DNA of 64,000 bases, taken from contig NZ_JACBYQ010000001.1 of the NCBI RefSeq assembly GCF_013408295.1, positions 1,550,001 through 1,614,000 of the forward strand, in the 5' to 3' direction. This DNA comes from Psychromicrobium silvestre (GTDB lineage: Bacteria; Actinomycetota; Actinomycetes; Actinomycetales; Micrococcaceae). The number at the start of each line of letters is the position of its first letter. Positions within the stretch are counted from its first letter, which is position 1. The translations under genes were made by a program, and so were the position numbers. This document shows, piece after piece, positions 28,575 through 40,311 of the stretch. The notes beneath the pieces are model-generated. The model saw nothing but the letters and a program-made list of their open reading frames with translations, had not been told where the DNA came from and searched no databases.

Positions 28575-29903
28575 TCAGGCTCCCGAAGAGACACCGATCC
28601 GGACAAACTTCGCTTGCCCGTTCTTGATCTCCAGGACGAAACCGCCCAGCCCGAACTTCAGCCCAGTAATGGTCGCCGTGCCGGTCCGATCGCCGTCCGC
28701 AAGGTTTACCTTTCCGTTTACGGTGCCGTTCTTACTGCCAATCACCAGCCAGCCAAGAGAGTTCGACCATTCACTAATTTTCAGGGTGGGCTTGGCGGTG
28801 AGGGTCCAGGTAAAGGCTCCCACCTTGTACTTCTCAGCTTCGGCCGAGAGCTGACCCGCGAAAGGACAGTTTGCTGGTGCCATCACATGCTGCGCGGCAC
28901 AAGCATCAAGATACTTGCTCACAGCGGCGGTGATCGAAGCTTTTCCGGCGGTGGTCAGCGTACTAGCCAGGGTGTAGCTACCGGGCTCGCCATCAAAACC
29001 TTGTACCTCCACGAGTTGCTCGGTCACGGTGATCGCCGGATCCTGATGCATCGGGGCAAGCTGGTAATTTCCCGGCAGCAGCTTGACCGTGGCCGCCTTC
29101 AGCGAGGCAGGCTTCATGCCAGCGGCCGCGGAGACTTCCGGGTGCAGCTCGACGCCGGCCAGGCTGAGACCTGTGCTAGCGGGACCGCTGAGCTTGACCA
29201 CGGCAGTGGGCAGCGCTATCGGGTCAAGCACCCATTTATCGACCAGGAAATCCTTACCCGCAGTGGAAAGCGTGAAGTCTTTCGAAATGCTGGTACCACC
29301 CTGGCTGAGCTCGGCGGCGACCGTCGCCTTGCCATCCTTCACCGTGACTTTGCCAATGCTGTAGCCGCTGATTTTGCCCTCAGCAGCCGAGTAGACCTGA
29401 TCGTTAATGAGAAGCCGATCTTGCTCGCTGAGCTGATTATGGCTAAGCCGCATCGCCTCTTCGGCCTTGCCATCCACCAGCGCTTGCAGAAATGCCTTGA
29501 CCTGTTGTTCCGGAGCGTTCTTGGTTGAAGCATTGGCGAACCACACTCCCCCGGCCACCAGGATCAGCACCAAAGCCAATCCTCCTGCCAACAGTCCTAT
29601 CAGTAGGCCACGGCGCTTCTTAGGGGTCGGTGGCGGTGTTGGGGCAGTCGCACCGTAAAAGCCCTGTGGGCTGGTAGGCGCAAGCTGACCATATTGAGGC
29701 GCCGCCGGATATTGAGCTGCCACAGGATAGGAAGTCGGGTACTGGGGCGTTGGCGGACCAGGCTGGTACTGCGGCTCCGGGTACTGAGACTCTGGATACT
29801 GGGGTGCCGGGTACTGGGAAGGCTGGTTTTGAGCTCCCGGAAGCTGCGGGGCAGGAGGAACCTGAGGTGGCTCCCCGGCTGGCGGGATGAAGTCGTTGCT
29901 CAT
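28575..29903 (-). CDS. Membrane-anchored protein with Pro/Gln/Tyr-rich cytoplasmic head
   Basis: 442 residues from the ATG at 29903 (AGGAG upstream). Residues 1-105 are a disordered tail with repeats such as SQYPAPQYPESQYPEPQY. A basic RRGLL stop precedes one membrane helix (LIGLLAGGLALVLILVAGGV, about 115-135). The remaining 300 residues are extracytoplasmic, beginning with a DUF4878-like segment (EQQVKAFLQALVDGKAEEAM) and ending in beta-rich sequence with CAAQHVMAPANCPF. The N-terminal style is typical of actinobacterial cell-envelope proteins. Function unknown. It lies between the rpoC terminator and the nuclease, so it is a single-gene unit. Confidence 0.8.
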   Translation of the reverse strand: MSNDFIPPAGEPPQVPPAPQLPGAQNQPSQYPAPQYPESQYPEPQYQPGPPTPQYPTSYPVAAQYPAAPQYGQLAPTSPQGFYGATAPTPPPTPKKRRGLLIGLLAGGLALVLILVAGGVWFANASTKNAPEQQVKAFLQALVDGKAEEAMRLSHNQLSEQDRLLINDQVYSAAEGKISGYSIGKVTVKDGKATVAAELSQGGTSISKDFTLSTAGKDFLVDKWVLDPIALPTAVVKLSGPASTGLSLAGVELHPEVSAAAGMKPASLKAATVKLLPGNYQLAPMHQDPAITVTEQLVEVQGFDGEPGSYTLASTLTTAGKASITAAVSKYLDACAAQHVMAPANCPFAGQLSAEAEKYKVGAFTWTLTAKPTLKISEWSNSLGWLVIGSKNGTVNGKVNLADGDRTGTATITGLKFGLGGFVLEIKNGQAKFVRIGVSSGA

Positions 29904-30016
29904 ACTTACTCCTGATCCGGAAGATTCATTTAGTACATCATACGGAATAAGTGGCTTTGCGGAATAGTTCCGCAGAATAACTTTCGGGTATCGGTTCCAC
30001 CCAAGGCCGGCAACCA

Positions 30017-30050
30017 CGAAGGGCCCTGCACCGGAGTGCAGGGCCCTTCG
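30017..30050 (-). terminator. Second terminator hairpin downstream of rpoC
   Basis: CGAAGGGCCCTGCAC and GTGCAGGGCCCTTCG form a perfect 15-bp stem with a 4-nt loop (CGGA). It lies beyond the first hairpin at 30075-30110 and before the next gene on the same strand. Confidence 0.8.
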
Positions 30051-30074
30051 TCAGAGAACTAAAGTGGGCATGAG

Positions 30075-30110
30075 GCCCCTATTGTGGCGCTACAGCGACA
30101 CTATAGGGGC
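30075..30110 (-). terminator. First hairpin downstream of rpoC
   Basis: GCCCCTATTGTGGCGCT and AGCGACACTATAGGGGC pair over 17 bp with two mismatches. It lies 10 bp past the rpoC stop, in tandem with the hairpin at 30017-30050. Together they would end the rpoBC transcript. Confidence 0.65.
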
Positions 30111-30120
30111 GCTCAAATCC

Positions 30121-33100
30121 CTAACGGAAATCGCTACCCAGGTCGTAATCGTCCAGGGGGATGGCATGGAACTCAGGAGTGAGATCCCCACCGACCCCGG
30201 CGTAGTCGAAATCGCTGAAAGCGCTCGGCGCGGTGAACAGATTGGCCTTGGCCTCTTCTGTCGGCTCCACCGTGATTTCGGTGTAACGCGGCAGACCGGT
30301 ACCGGCCGGGATCAACTTACCGATGATCACGTTCTCCTTCAGGCCGAGCAGCGGATCCGACTTGCCTTCCATGGCCGCCTGGGTAAGCACCCGGGTGGTC
30401 TCCTGGAAGGACGCGGCGGAGAGCCACGACTCGGTTGCCAGCGAGGCCTTGGTGATACCCATCAGCTCGTTACGGCCGGAAGCGGGCTTCAGACCTTCAG
30501 AGACAACCCGACGGTTTTCCGCCTCGAAGCGACCGCGCTCAGCGAGTTCACCCGGCAAGAGGTTAGATTCACCGGACTCGATGACCGTGACGCGACGCAG
30601 CATCTGACGGACGATGACCTCCACGTGCTTATCGTGGATGCCCACACCCTGGCTGCGGTACACGCCCTGGACTTCCTCCACCAAGTGCTTCTGAGCAGCA
30701 CGCGGGCCGAGGATACGCAGCACCTGCTTGGGATCGACGGCGCCGACCACAAGCTTCTGGCCAACCTCGACGCGGTCGCCATCGGCAACCAGCAGACGGG
30801 CACGGCGCAGGATCGGGTAAGCGATCTCTTCGGTTCCATCGTCCGGAGTAAGCACCAGACGCATCTGACGCTCAGATTCCTCGAGCGTGATCCTGCCGGC
30901 GGCCTCCGCAATCGGAGCCACACCCTTAGGAGTACGCGCTTCGAAGAGCTCCTGGATACGGGGTAGACCCTGGGTGATGTCCTCACCACGGCTGGCGGAA
31001 ACAGCACCACCGGTGTGGAAGGTACGCATGGTCAGCTGGGTACCGGGCTCACCGATCGACTGTGCAGCGATAATGCCGACTGCCTCGCCAATGTCCACCA
31101 GCTTGCCGGTGGCCAAGGAGCGGCCATAGCACTGTGCGCAGGTTCCGACGGCGGACTCACAGGTCAGCACGGAGCGCACCTTGACCTCGGTGACGCCCGC
31201 TTCGAAGAGCTTCGCAATCAGCACATCGCCGACGTCGGCTCCAGCTTCCGCGAGCACCTTGCCCTTAGCGTCGGTCACCTCGGTGGCCAGAGTACGAGCG
31301 TAAACGCTGTTCTCGACCTCCTCGTGCATGACCAATTCGCCATTGGCATCCGCCACCGCGATCGGCAGCGTCAAGCCACGCTCGGTACCGCAATCGTCCT
31401 CGCGAACGATGACATCCTGCGAAACGTCCACCAAACGACGGGTCAAATAACCCGAGTTAGCAGTACGCAGAGCGGTATCGGCCAGACCCTTACGGGCACC
31501 GTGCGTGGCAATGAAGTATTCCAAGACCGACAGGCCCTCACGGTAGGAGGACTTGATCGGACGAGGGATAATCTCGCCCTTCGGGTTGGCCACCAGGCCA
31601 CGGATACCGGCAATCTGACGGACCTGCATCCAGTTACCACGAGCACCGGAGGAAACCATCCGGTTAATGGTGTTGGAGGCAGAGAGGCTCTTGCGCATAG
31701 CATCAGCCACATCGTTGGTCGCCTGGTTCCAGATATCGATCAGTTCCTGACGACGCTCGTCGTCGGCGATCAGACCCTTCTCGAACTGGGACTGCACCTT
31801 GGCGGCCTTGGTCTCGTAGCCTTCCAGGATCGCCGGCTTGGCAGCCGGAACCTCGATGTCCGAGATAGCCACGGTGACACCCGAACGGGTTGCCCAGTAG
31901 AAACCGGCATCCTTGAGGTTGTCCAGGGTTGCCGCAACAACGACCTTCGGGTAGCGCTCAGCCAGATCATTGACGATCTCGGAGAGCTGGCCCTTATCCG
32001 CAACCTCGGAAACCCAAGGGTAATCCGCGGGCAGGGTGTCATTGAAGATGACCTGTCCGAGCGAAGTCTCCAGCAGCACCGGCTGACCAATTTCCCAACC
32101 TTCTGGGGCTTCCCAGCCTGCGAAGGGTACGAAGTTGTTCAAGCGGATCTTGACGGTCGAGTTCAAGTGCAACTGACCGGCGTCGTGCGCCATGATCGCC
32201 TCGGACTGCGAGCTGAAGATCCGGCCTTCACCCACAGAGCCCACGCGCTTGGTGGTCAAGTGGTACAGACCGATGATCATATCCTGCGAAGGCAGGGTGA
32301 CCGGGCGGCCATCGGAGGGCTTCAGAATGTTGTTCGAGGAGAGCATCAAGATGCGCGCCTCGGCCTGAGCCTCGGGGCTCAACGGCAAGTGCACAGCCAT
32401 CTGGTCGCCGTCGAAGTCAGCGTTGAAGGCACCACAAACCAGCGGGTGAAGCTGGATGGCCTTGCCTTCGACCAACTGCGGCTCAAAAGCCTGGATACCC
32501 AAACGGTGCAGGGTTGGTGCACGGTTAAGCAGCACCGGGTGTTCGGTGATGATTTCTTCCAGCACATCCCAGACCTGCGGGCGGTAACGCTCAACCATCC
32601 GCTTGGCGCTCTTGATGTTCTGTGCATGGTTGAGATCGACCAGGCGCTTCATTACAAAGGGCTTGAACAGTTCCAGAGCCATCTGCTTGGGCAGGCCGCA
32701 CTGGTGCAGCTTAAGCTGCGGACCAACCACGATGACCGAACGGCCCGAGTAGTCCACGCGCTTACCCAACAGGTTCTGACGGAAACGACCCTGCTTGCCC
32801 TTGAGCATGTCGCTCAGGGACTTCAGCGGTCGGTTGCCCGGACCGGTCACCGGACGGCCACGACGACCGTTGTCGAAGAGCGAGTCGACGGCTTCCTGGA
32901 GCATCCGCTTCTCATTGTTCACGATGATCTCCGGAGCGCCCAGATCAAGCAAGCGCTTGAGTCGGTTGTTGCGGTTGATCACGCGGCGGTACAGGTCGTT
33001 CAGGTCCGAGGTGGCGAACCGGCCACCATCGAGCTGGACCATCGGGCGCAGTTCCGGCGGGATCACCGGGACGGCGTCAAGAACCATGCCAAGCGGGCTG

Positions 33101-34020
33101 TTCTTGGTGGTAAGAAAAGCGTTGACCACCTTGAGCCGCTTCAGGGCACGGGTCTTACGCTGGCCCTTGCCGTTCTGGATGATGTCGCGAAGGGAGTCAG
33201 ACTCGCCCTGCATATCAAAGTTCTCCAGGCGCTTCTTGATCGCCTCGGCACCCATGGAGCCCTCGAAGTACAGACCGTAGCGGTCACGCAATTCGCGGTA
33301 GAGGCCTTCATCGCCTTCCAGATCGGCGACCTTGAGGTTCTTGAAGCGGTCCCAGACCTGGACCAGGCGCTCGACGTCGGCATCCGCACGCTTACGCACG
33401 TTCGCCATCTGACGATCCGCAGAGTCGCGGGCCTTCTTCTTATCCGCAGCCTTGGCGCCCTCGCCCTCGAGCTTAGTCAGCTCGCCTTCGAGGTCACGTG
33501 CAATAGCTGCGATATCGGAGTCACGAGTATCTTCGAGACGCTTCTTCTCCAGGTCATGCTCAGCCTGCAGGTTAGGCAGTTCGGCGTGACGAGCTTCCTC
33601 ATCGACGCTGGTGATCATGTAGGCGGCGAAGTAGATGACCTTTTCCAGGTCCTTCGGTGCCAAATCGAGCAAGTAACCCAAACGCGAGGGGACGCCCTTG
33701 AAGTACCAGATGTGAGTGACCGGGGCAGCCAGTTCAATGTGGCCCATCCGCTCACGACGCACCTTGGCACGGGTCACCTCAACGCCACAGCGCTCACAGA
33801 TGATGCCCTTGAATCGGACGCGCTTGTACTTGCCGCAGTAGCATTCCCAGTCACGGGAAGGGCCGAAGATCTTCTCACAGAAGAGTCCGTCCTTCTCCGG
33901 CTTGAGGGTACGGTAATTAATGGTTTCCGGCTTCTTGACCTCGCCAAAAGACCAATCACGGATATCATCCGCGGTGGCCAGGCCGATCTGCATCAGGCCG
34001 AAAGTAGAATCGTTGGACAT
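30121..34020 (-). CDS. rpoC: DNA-directed RNA polymerase subunit beta-prime
   Basis: 1299 residues. The first zinc finger ([20 protein letters not shown]), the catalytic magnesium site [12 protein letters not shown] and the second zinc cluster (DDCGTERG ... [13 protein letters not shown]) are intact. [15 protein letters not shown] and the C-terminal domain are typical of actinobacteria. It follows rpoB across a 225-bp structured spacer and ends with tandem hairpins. Confidence 0.99.
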   Translation of the reverse strand: MSNDSTFGLMQIGLATADDIRDWSFGEVKKPETINYRTLKPEKDGLFCEKIFGPSRDWECYCGKYKRVRFKGIICERCGVEVTRAKVRRERMGHIELAAPVTHIWYFKGVPSRLGYLLDLAPKDLEKVIYFAAYMITSVDEEARHAELPNLQAEHDLEKKRLEDTRDSDIAAIARDLEGELTKLEGEGAKAADKKKARDSADRQMANVRKRADADVERLVQVWDRFKNLKVADLEGDEGLYRELRDRYGLYFEGSMGAEAIKKRLENFDMQGESDSLRDIIQNGKGQRKTRALKRLKVVNAFLTTKNSPLGMVLDAVPVIPPELRPMVQLDGGRFATSDLNDLYRRVINRNNRLKRLLDLGAPEIIVNNEKRMLQEAVDSLFDNGRRGRPVTGPGNRPLKSLSDMLKGKQGRFRQNLLGKRVDYSGRSVIVVGPQLKLHQCGLPKQMALELFKPFVMKRLVDLNHAQNIKSAKRMVERYRPQVWDVLEEIITEHPVLLNRAPTLHRLGIQAFEPQLVEGKAIQLHPLVCGAFNADFDGDQMAVHLPLSPEAQAEARILMLSSNNILKPSDGRPVTLPSQDMIIGLYHLTTKRVGSVGEGRIFSSQSEAIMAHDAGQLHLNSTVKIRLNNFVPFAGWEAPEGWEIGQPVLLETSLGQVIFNDTLPADYPWVSEVADKGQLSEIVNDLAERYPKVVVAATLDNLKDAGFYWATRSGVTVAISDIEVPAAKPAILEGYETKAAKVQSQFEKGLIADDERRQELIDIWNQATNDVADAMRKSLSASNTINRMVSSGARGNWMQVRQIAGIRGLVANPKGEIIPRPIKSSYREGLSVLEYFIATHGARKGLADTALRTANSGYLTRRLVDVSQDVIVREDDCGTERGLTLPIAVADANGELVMHEEVENSVYARTLATEVTDAKGKVLAEAGADVGDVLIAKLFEAGVTEVKVRSVLTCESAVGTCAQCYGRSLATGKLVDIGEAVGIIAAQSIGEPGTQLTMRTFHTGGAVSASRGEDITQGLPRIQELFEARTPKGVAPIAEAAGRITLEESERQMRLVLTPDDGTEEIAYPILRRARLLVADGDRVEVGQKLVVGAVDPKQVLRILGPRAAQKHLVEEVQGVYRSQGVGIHDKHVEVIVRQMLRRVTVIESGESNLLPGELAERGRFEAENRRVVSEGLKPASGRNELMGITKASLATESWLSAASFQETTRVLTQAAMEGKSDPLLGLKENVIIGKLIPAGTGLPRYTEITVEPTEEAKANLFTAPSAFSDFDYAGVGGDLTPEFHAIPLDDYDLGSDFR

Positions 34021-34245
34021 GTGGGTCCTTATCTCTCTATCTCTAATTCTGAAGTCTTACCAAAGTCTGTGTTGGGCCCCCGCCGCGGATGGAATTTCGA
34101 ACGGCAGCTGCTTCGCTTGACGCTTGCCTTTCTCGAAATTCCACCACGCCACGGTAGAACCGGCTCCCGCTGAGGATTCGGAATATGCGGAGAGCGCCGT
34201 CAAGCGAAGCAGGCGCCGTAGCATGTTCCAATCCTCAGCAGGTAG
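34021..34245 (-). promoter_or_regulatory. rpoB-rpoC spacer with interlocking inverted repeats
   Basis: Three pairings are visible. GGAATTTCGA (34091-34100) pairs with TCGAAATTCC (34133-34142). TGAGGATT (34171-34178) pairs with AATCCTCA (34230-34237), extended by GGAA/TTCC. A perfect 15-bp long-range pair, CTGCTTCGCTTGACG (34108-34122) and CGTCAAGCGAAGCAG (34198-34212), joins the loops of the first two. This could be a pseudoknot or alternative folds, acting in RNA processing or rpoC expression. Confidence 0.55.
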
Positions 34246-37200
34246 CTACACTTCTTCGACGGAGTTTGGCTCGGCCCTGGAGAGGTCGATGCCGAGTTCC
34301 TCCGCGGCTCGGAAGACTTCTTCATCCGAGTCACGCATTTCAATCGTGTTGCCTTCGGTGGAGAGAACTTCCACGTTCAAGCAGAGCGACTGCATTTCCT
34401 TGATCAGAACCTTGAAGGATTCGGGGATGCCCGGCTCCGGAATGTTCTCACCCTTGACGATCGCCTCGTAGACCTTGACGCGTCCATGGATATCATCCGA
34501 CTTGATGGTCAGCAGTTCCTGCAGGGTGTAAGCGGCACCATAGGCTTCCAGTGCCCACACTTCCATCTCACCGAAACGCTGTCCGCCGAACTGCGCCTTA
34601 CCACCCAGCGGCTGCTGAGTGATCATCGAGTACGGGCCGGTGGAGCGGGCGTGAATCTTGTCGTCCACCAAGTGGTGAAGCTTCAAGATGTACATGTAAC
34701 CGACTGAGATCGGGTCCGGGAAAGGCTCACCGGAGCGGCCATCGAACAACAAGGTCTTGCCGGAGCGGTCGATCAGGCGATCGCCGTCGCGGGTGACATT
34801 GGTCGAGTCCAGCAGACCGGAGATCTCTTCCTCACGAGCACCATCGAACACCGGGGTGGCCAGAATCTGGTTAGGTCCGGTCTCGCGGGGCATGTTCGGT
34901 AGGTTCTTCATCCACTCGGGCTCGCCCTCCACCTTCCAGCCGGTCTTGGCAATCCAGCCAAGGTGCAGTTCCAGGACCTGTCCGACGTTCATACGTCCGG
35001 GCACACCCAAGGGGTTCAGCACGATGTCCACCGGGGTGCCATCAGCAAGGAACGGCATATCCTCGATCGGCAAGATCTTGGAGATAACGCCCTTGTTTCC
35101 GTGACGGCCGGCCAGCTTATCGCCGTCGGTGATCTTGCGCTTCGCAGCCACGTAGACGCGAACCAGCTGGTTCACACCCGGGGGCAGCTCGTCGTCGTTA
35201 TCCCGGTCGAAGACCCGAACGCCGATGACGGTACCGGACTCACCGTGCGGAACCTTCAGCGAAGTATCGCGAACCTCACGGCTCTTCTCACCGAAGATGG
35301 CACGCAGCAAACGCTCTTCCGGGGTCAGCTCGGTCTCGCCCTTAGGAGTGACCTTTCCGACCAGGATGTCGCCAGCATCTACCTCGGCGCCGATGTGGAT
35401 AATGCCGCGCTCGTCCAGGCCAGCCAGGATCTCCTCGGAGACGTTCGGGATATCCCGGGTGATCTCCTCGGCACCGAGCTTGGTGTCGCGAGCATCAATT
35501 TCGTGCTCTTCGATGTGAATCGAGGAGAGCACGTCCTCGGCAACCAGGCGCTGCGAGAGGATGATGGCATCCTCGAAGTTGTGGCCTTCCCAGGACATGA
35601 AAGCAACCAACAGGTTCTTACCGAGCGCAAGCTCGCCCTGATCGGTAGCGGGACCGTCGGCGATGATGCCACCGATTTCGAGACGCTGACCTTCAGAGAC
35701 CAAGACGCGCTGGTTATAAGCGGTGCCCTGGTTGGAACGGTTGTACTTAGCGATCCGGTAATTCGTCTCGGTGCCGTCGTCATTGAGTACCACTACCAGA
35801 TCGGCAGAAACCTCGTTGACCACGCCAGCCTTCTTAGCAATCACCACGTCGCCAGCATCCACGGCGGCCGAGCGCTCCATACCGGTACCCACAACAGGGG
35901 CTTCGGAACGGACCAGGGGCACAGCCTGACGCTGCATGTTCGCACCCATCAAGGCGCGGTTTGCGTCGTCGTGCTCAAGGAACGGGATCAGCGCGGTAGC
36001 AACTGACACCATCTGACGCGGGGAAACGTCCATGTACTCGACCTCATCGGCCGGGATCAGCACGGGCTCACCGCCACCACCACGCTGGCGAACCAACACG
36101 GTTTCTTCGACAAAGTTGCCATCGGCATCCAACGGAGCGTTAGCCTGCGCGATGACAACCTCGACCTCATCATCAGCGGTCAGGTAATCGACGTCGTCCG
36201 AGACCTTGCCCTTAGAGACCTTGCGGTACGGGGTTTCGATGAAGCCGAAGGGATTAATCCGACCATAGGAAGCCAAGGAACCGATCAGGCCGATGTTCGG
36301 GCCTTCAGGAGTTTCAATGGGGCACATCCGGCCGTAGTGCGAGGGGTGCACGTCACGAACTTCCATGCCTGCACGGTCACGGGACAGACCACCCGGGCCC
36401 AGCGCGGAGAGACGACGCTTGTGCGTCAGACCGGCCAGCGGGTTGTTCTGATCCATGAACTGCGAAAGCTGCGAAGTGCCGAAGAACTCCTTGATCGCAG
36501 CCACCACGGGGCGGATGTTGATCAAGGTCTGCGGGGTGATCGCCTCGACGTCCTGAGTGGTCATCCGCTCACGAACAACGCGTTCCATCCGGGAAAGACC
36601 GGTGCGGACCTGGTTCTCGATGAGCTCGCCCACGGCGCGGATACGACGGTTACCGAAGTGGTCGATATCGTCGATCTCGACACGGATCTCTTGATCCTTG
36701 CCATCGCGCTTGGCCATCAGCGTCTTGCCACCGGCGTGCAGGGTGACCAGGAACTTGATCATCGCGACGATGTCATCGATATCCAGAACCGAAGCATCCG
36801 GAGCGGTCAGCGACTTGTCGATGCCCAGCTTGCGGTTGATCTTGTAACGACCGACCTTGGCCAGGTCGTAGCGCTTCGGGTTGAAGTAGAGGTTCTCCAG
36901 CAGGGTCTGCGCTGCTTCGACCGTCGGCGGCTCGCCCGGGCGCAGCTTGCGGTAGATATCCAGCAAGGCGTCCTCGCGGGTCGCGGTGCCGTCCTTCTCC
37001 AGAGTGGCGCGGATCGAATCGAACTCGCCGAATTCTTCGAGGATCTGGCCCTCAGTCCAACCGAGTGCCTTGAGCAACACGGTGACCGACTGCTTGCGCT
37101 TACGGTCAAGGCGAACGCCCACCTGATCGCGCTTATCGATCTCGAGCTCGAACCAGGCACCACGCGAGGGGATGATCTTCGCAGTGAAGATGTCCTTATC

Positions 37201-37761
37201 GCTGGTCTTGTCCGCAGTGCGCTCGAAGTAAGCACCGGGAGAACGCACCAACTGAGAGACCACGACACGCTCGGTGCCGTTGATCACGAAGGTACCCTTC
37301 TCCGTCATCAGCGGGAAATCACCCATGAACACCGTCTGCTGCTTGATTTCGCCGGTGTTGTTGTTCATGAACTCGGCCTTGACGTACAGCGGCGCGGCGT
37401 AAGTAGCGTCGCGGTCCTTGCACTCGTCCATCGTGTACTTCGGATCAGCGAATTCCGGCTCGGAGAAGCTCAGGGACATGGTGCCCTGGAAATCCTCGAT
37501 CGGGGAGATCTCCTCGAAGATATCCGAAAGACCAGAGGTAGTTGCTACGCTCTCGTCCCCGGCACTGACGGCTTTCTGCATCCGGTCCTGCCAGCGCTCG
37601 TTGCCGACGAGCCAGTCAAAGCTCTCGGTTTGCAAGGCAAGCAGATTCGGAACATCAAGCGGTTCGTGAATCTTTGCGAATGAAATACGCCGGGTTGCAC
37701 CGTCGGTGCTATTGGCGTCGTTGTTAGCGGTTTGATTATTAGAGGCGCTTGAGGCGACCAA
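34246..37761 (-). CDS. rpoB: DNA-directed RNA polymerase subunit beta
   Basis: 1171 residues from a TTG at 37761, chosen because GGAAGGA lies 6 nt upstream and the protein then begins VASSASNNQ after Met, like relatives; a GTG at 37776 is upstream in frame. The rifampicin region reads [18 protein letters not shown] then [13 protein letters not shown], wild type at the commonly mutated Ser, His and Ser positions. The C-terminal [17 protein letters not shown] is intact. It begins the rpoBC unit. Confidence 0.98.
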   Translation of the reverse strand: MVASSASNNQTANNDANSTDGATRRISFAKIHEPLDVPNLLALQTESFDWLVGNERWQDRMQKAVSAGDESVATTSGLSDIFEEISPIEDFQGTMSLSFSEPEFADPKYTMDECKDRDATYAAPLYVKAEFMNNNTGEIKQQTVFMGDFPLMTEKGTFVINGTERVVVSQLVRSPGAYFERTADKTSDKDIFTAKIIPSRGAWFELEIDKRDQVGVRLDRKRKQSVTVLLKALGWTEGQILEEFGEFDSIRATLEKDGTATREDALLDIYRKLRPGEPPTVEAAQTLLENLYFNPKRYDLAKVGRYKINRKLGIDKSLTAPDASVLDIDDIVAMIKFLVTLHAGGKTLMAKRDGKDQEIRVEIDDIDHFGNRRIRAVGELIENQVRTGLSRMERVVRERMTTQDVEAITPQTLINIRPVVAAIKEFFGTSQLSQFMDQNNPLAGLTHKRRLSALGPGGLSRDRAGMEVRDVHPSHYGRMCPIETPEGPNIGLIGSLASYGRINPFGFIETPYRKVSKGKVSDDVDYLTADDEVEVVIAQANAPLDADGNFVEETVLVRQRGGGGEPVLIPADEVEYMDVSPRQMVSVATALIPFLEHDDANRALMGANMQRQAVPLVRSEAPVVGTGMERSAAVDAGDVVIAKKAGVVNEVSADLVVVLNDDGTETNYRIAKYNRSNQGTAYNQRVLVSEGQRLEIGGIIADGPATDQGELALGKNLLVAFMSWEGHNFEDAIILSQRLVAEDVLSSIHIEEHEIDARDTKLGAEEITRDIPNVSEEILAGLDERGIIHIGAEVDAGDILVGKVTPKGETELTPEERLLRAIFGEKSREVRDTSLKVPHGESGTVIGVRVFDRDNDDELPPGVNQLVRVYVAAKRKITDGDKLAGRHGNKGVISKILPIEDMPFLADGTPVDIVLNPLGVPGRMNVGQVLELHLGWIAKTGWKVEGEPEWMKNLPNMPRETGPNQILATPVFDGAREEEISGLLDSTNVTRDGDRLIDRSGKTLLFDGRSGEPFPDPISVGYMYILKLHHLVDDKIHARSTGPYSMITQQPLGGKAQFGGQRFGEMEVWALEAYGAAYTLQELLTIKSDDIHGRVKVYEAIVKGENIPEPGIPESFKVLIKEMQSLCLNVEVLSTEGNTIEMRDSDEEVFRAAEELGIDLSRAEPNSVEEV

Positions 37762-38002
37762 GAGGGATCCTTCCACAGACCTTCAGGCTACTGCGTCTCT
37801 GCACTACCTCTGCGTACTCTATTCAGACACAGAGCACGACAAGCCCACCGCTATATGAAGGCTGAGGGTAAACAGGAAAGACGCGAATTTCTAATCTACT
37901 CCCTCAGACCAAATTTGTCTAGCCTGTCAGAGTACGCCCACAGGCACAGCAAAGCAAGGCTTTGGCGTCCGAGGCTTCAGCAGGTGGAGCATGCCGCCCC
38001 CT

Positions 38003-39322
38003 CTAAGGCATCGTGACGGTGGGACTCCACTTCTTCAAACCATGCAGCGAGGTCCCATAGTAGATCTTGTGACCATTACATGAATCTGATGACATTCCAG
38101 AGATGATGCCATAGGCGGTAACGCCACCTCCAGCGGCACCCGCACCGGTGCTCCACCGGAGTCACCGTGGTCAAATCCTGAACAGTCATAGGAACCATCC
38201 AGATTCTGGTCCGAGGTCATGCTGAACATCTCGCAACTTATGATGCCGCTGCCATAGTTGACACAGGCGTCGACATCCAGCACTTTGTAGCGGCAGATCC
38301 GACTGGTGGTGTGTCCACTGGAGGACACTCCAGATCCGACAGTGGGGAAATTCCAGGAAACGTTGACAACATCCAAGGTGCTCTCGGAGTAAATATTCGA
38401 GTTGTAAACTCTCGAGATATAGGTAGATCCACCCAACAGGGCGAAATCTCCATAGGTATCCTAAGTGCCAACCCAAGTGGTGGTGTAGGGGCTACCCATG
38501 TAGGAGGAACCAGAAACCGAATACGCCTGAGCATAACTCGACTGGGTACCAGGCCTGCAGTGTCCTGCGGTCAATTCATAAGTCACATTGTTCAACCGCA
38601 CAGGAAACGCAGTAGAGCACACTCCTGCGGGCGAACTTGCTCCCCCCAGAGGCGTCGTACCAGTTGTACCCGGCACCGCTACGATGCGGAGCCACATCAT
38701 TGTCGCTGGAAGTCGGCCTAGCTTCCCCGATGTTCTCTCGGAAGACCACCGATCCCCATAGCTCAAGGCAATTTTTGCCACCGAGGCAGCGTTTCCAGAG
38801 CCTGATTGCTCGGACCCCAGTCCGACTCCAACCACCACTGCATCCTGCGAGGGGTCGATACTCACGGAATTTACCTCGTCAGCATGCTGCAGCAGGTAGT
38901 TCTTGACAATTGATGACTTGATCTCCTCAAGTTTGGTGAATGAATAGCCTGCCGGAACCAAGCGAGTCAGCGTCGCTCCAGGATCCAAAATCGCTAAAGG
39001 CGCTTTGAGTGTGGCAACGAACCCTTGCCCCTGGTCAGTCACTCCGATATTAAGCAGTCTTGAGTCCGGGGAGAGATAGGTTCCTGAGAACACCGAGGGG
39101 AAGCGGGCCAGATAATCGTTGACCTTCTCACTCAGCTCAGTGAGCTGGGGACGGGCCTGACCTACAAAGCCCGTCAGCACGGATAGTTTGGGGGCCGGTA
39201 CGGAATCAGTCGAGGCACTCTTCCATGAACCCGCTGCAGCCAAGTTGCCGGAGAAGGAGAGCCATCACCTCTAGGCTGATTGCGAGAGATACGACGGACC
39301 TAAATTTAGCTCTGTTCTTCAT
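38003..39322 (-). pseudogene. Secreted chymotrypsin-like (S1) serine protease, disrupted
   Basis: The pieces of one protease are readable in order. A signal peptide starts at ATG 39322 (MKNRAKFRSVVSLAISL, frame 1). A shift near 39270 leads to LSFSGNLAAAGSWKSAS and an alpha-lytic-type propeptide. The catalytic His is in ELTAGHC. The frame hits an amber TAG at 38461-38463 between WVGT and DTYGDFALL, which carries the likely catalytic Asp. The same frame resumes with 38436-38150 and reaches the catalytic Ser in DHGDSGGAP. A one-base shift near 38139-38146 then yields VTAYGIISGMSSDSCNGHK and a stop at 38003. Two frameshifts plus one stop indicate decay. Confidence 0.8.
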
Positions 39323-40122
39323 GACAACTGTCCCCATCACCGATTGCTTATAGGTCGATGTAAAGAAAAGCTTCGTTCGGAGGGGGCGTCCTAGCGACCG
39401 CCCGCCACATCTTGAAGAGGATGTGGAAACGTCAGAAGTCGACGGCAATTCTCATCAGCTTGGTGAGCAACTCGCCTCCTTCCCATTTGTCACTCCACAC
39501 CCAAGGAAGACCCTGGCTGCAAGTGATTCATGGGCTCTTAGCAAGAGATAGCACTCCACATGCGTGTAAAACCATGATTTTTTTGGACCTAGAAGACTCT
39601 CGCCAAGCCTACAACTGATGGGAGTCGTTGGGTCGTCTCCCCTTTCCAGCACATAGCGCAGCAGAAGACCGCTTGACCTGTCGAACCACAGGTTCAAGCG
39701 GAAGGCGCCAAACTCTGCAGGTCAGCCCCTGACACCTCGATTTTAAAGGACTGGCTATTGAACTTCCTGTTGCATTGCAGTCTCAAGGTATTGCTACCGA
39801 GCCATGCAGCCACAACGCCACACTTACCGCGCCTGTGTGCCCGATATCGCCAAAATGTGCCATTAAACACCTGTCGATCAGTCGGTGCTCAGAGAATCGG
39901 CAAAACTTCCAATCACCTCTAAAAACTTCCAGTTGAGCGGCCGTCACTACTATTTCAAATGACTCACCCTTCTAGGAACTTTCTCGACGAACATCCGCAG
40001 CAGGAATCTAAGACCAGTACGCCCATATCCGTCATCCTGCCATTTATCACAATAAGACGCCATCTAAAGAAATTAAGAAAACAAGTGAAGTCCAGTGATA
40101 AGCTGAACGATAATCCTCTTTA
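39323..40122. other. Non-coding, AT-richer region between protease remnant and ALF module
   Basis: 800 bp without a supportable gene. Short open frames at 39412-39618 and 39455-39697 lack ribosome sites and recognisable domains. From about 39900 the base composition is clearly lower in GC than the flanks. It contains the left member of the inverted-repeat pair at 39902-39931. Confidence 0.5.
39902..39931. repeat. Left member of an inverted-repeat pair bracketing the ALF module
   Basis: AAAACTTCCAATCACCTC then TAAAAACTTCCA. Its reverse complement resembles 43678-43714, where TTGGAAGT occurs three times. The two sites lie outside the ALF-protein/small-membrane-protein pair and face each other. 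Confidence 0.55.
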
Positions 40123-40311
40123 TCATAATATTTGATTCGAAAAAAAACTCAATAAAAGCATCGTCACCGCCACAATATTCGCCAAAACCAGCAAAATGTT
40201 TCTCAAGTTAAGTCCCGGCTTGGGGCTCTCTTTTTCTCTTTGGATGATATAGACACTCAGGGATAGGATGGTCAATCCACCAACTAATAGGAGTAAGGAA
40301 TTTGATGTCAT
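40123..40311 (-). CDS. Small two-helix membrane protein coupled to the ALF-repeat protein
   Basis: 62 residues from the ATG at 40311-40309, which overlaps the stop of the preceding gene as TAATG; GGGGA lies upstream. An in-frame ATG at 40344 would give 73 residues, but coupling favours the shorter form. Helix 1 (LLLLVGGLTILSLSVYII) and helix 2 (ILLVLANIVAVTMLLLSFF) flank a short basic loop (QREKESPKPGLNLRN). I recognise no family. Size, membrane location and stop-start coupling to a large exported protein with a hydrophobic C-terminus suggest a partner, chaperone or immunity protein; this is inference. Low GC. Confidence 0.65.
   Translation of the reverse strand: MTSNSLLLLVGGLTILSLSVYIIQREKESPKPGLNLRNILLVLANIVAVTMLLLSFFSNQIL

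Noticed and set aside
29900-30017. Extending the membrane-anchored protein upstream to 30017
   Set aside because: ATG 29903 has AGGAG and begins the disordered head; the upstream codons have no ribosome site and run into the rpoC terminator.
31015-34173. A 1052-codon open frame on the plus strand across rpoC
   Set aside because: Exact antisense shadow of rpoC produced by codon bias in GC-rich DNA; no ribosome site or domain; the rpoC reading is certain.
38461-38463. Programmed readthrough of the amber codon in the protease gene
   Set aside because: Two additional frameshifts in the same gene make decay the simpler explanation.
39455-39697. 80-codon minus-strand frame downstream of the ALF module
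   Set aside because: No domain, weak start, and the region is AT-shifted non-coding DNA.
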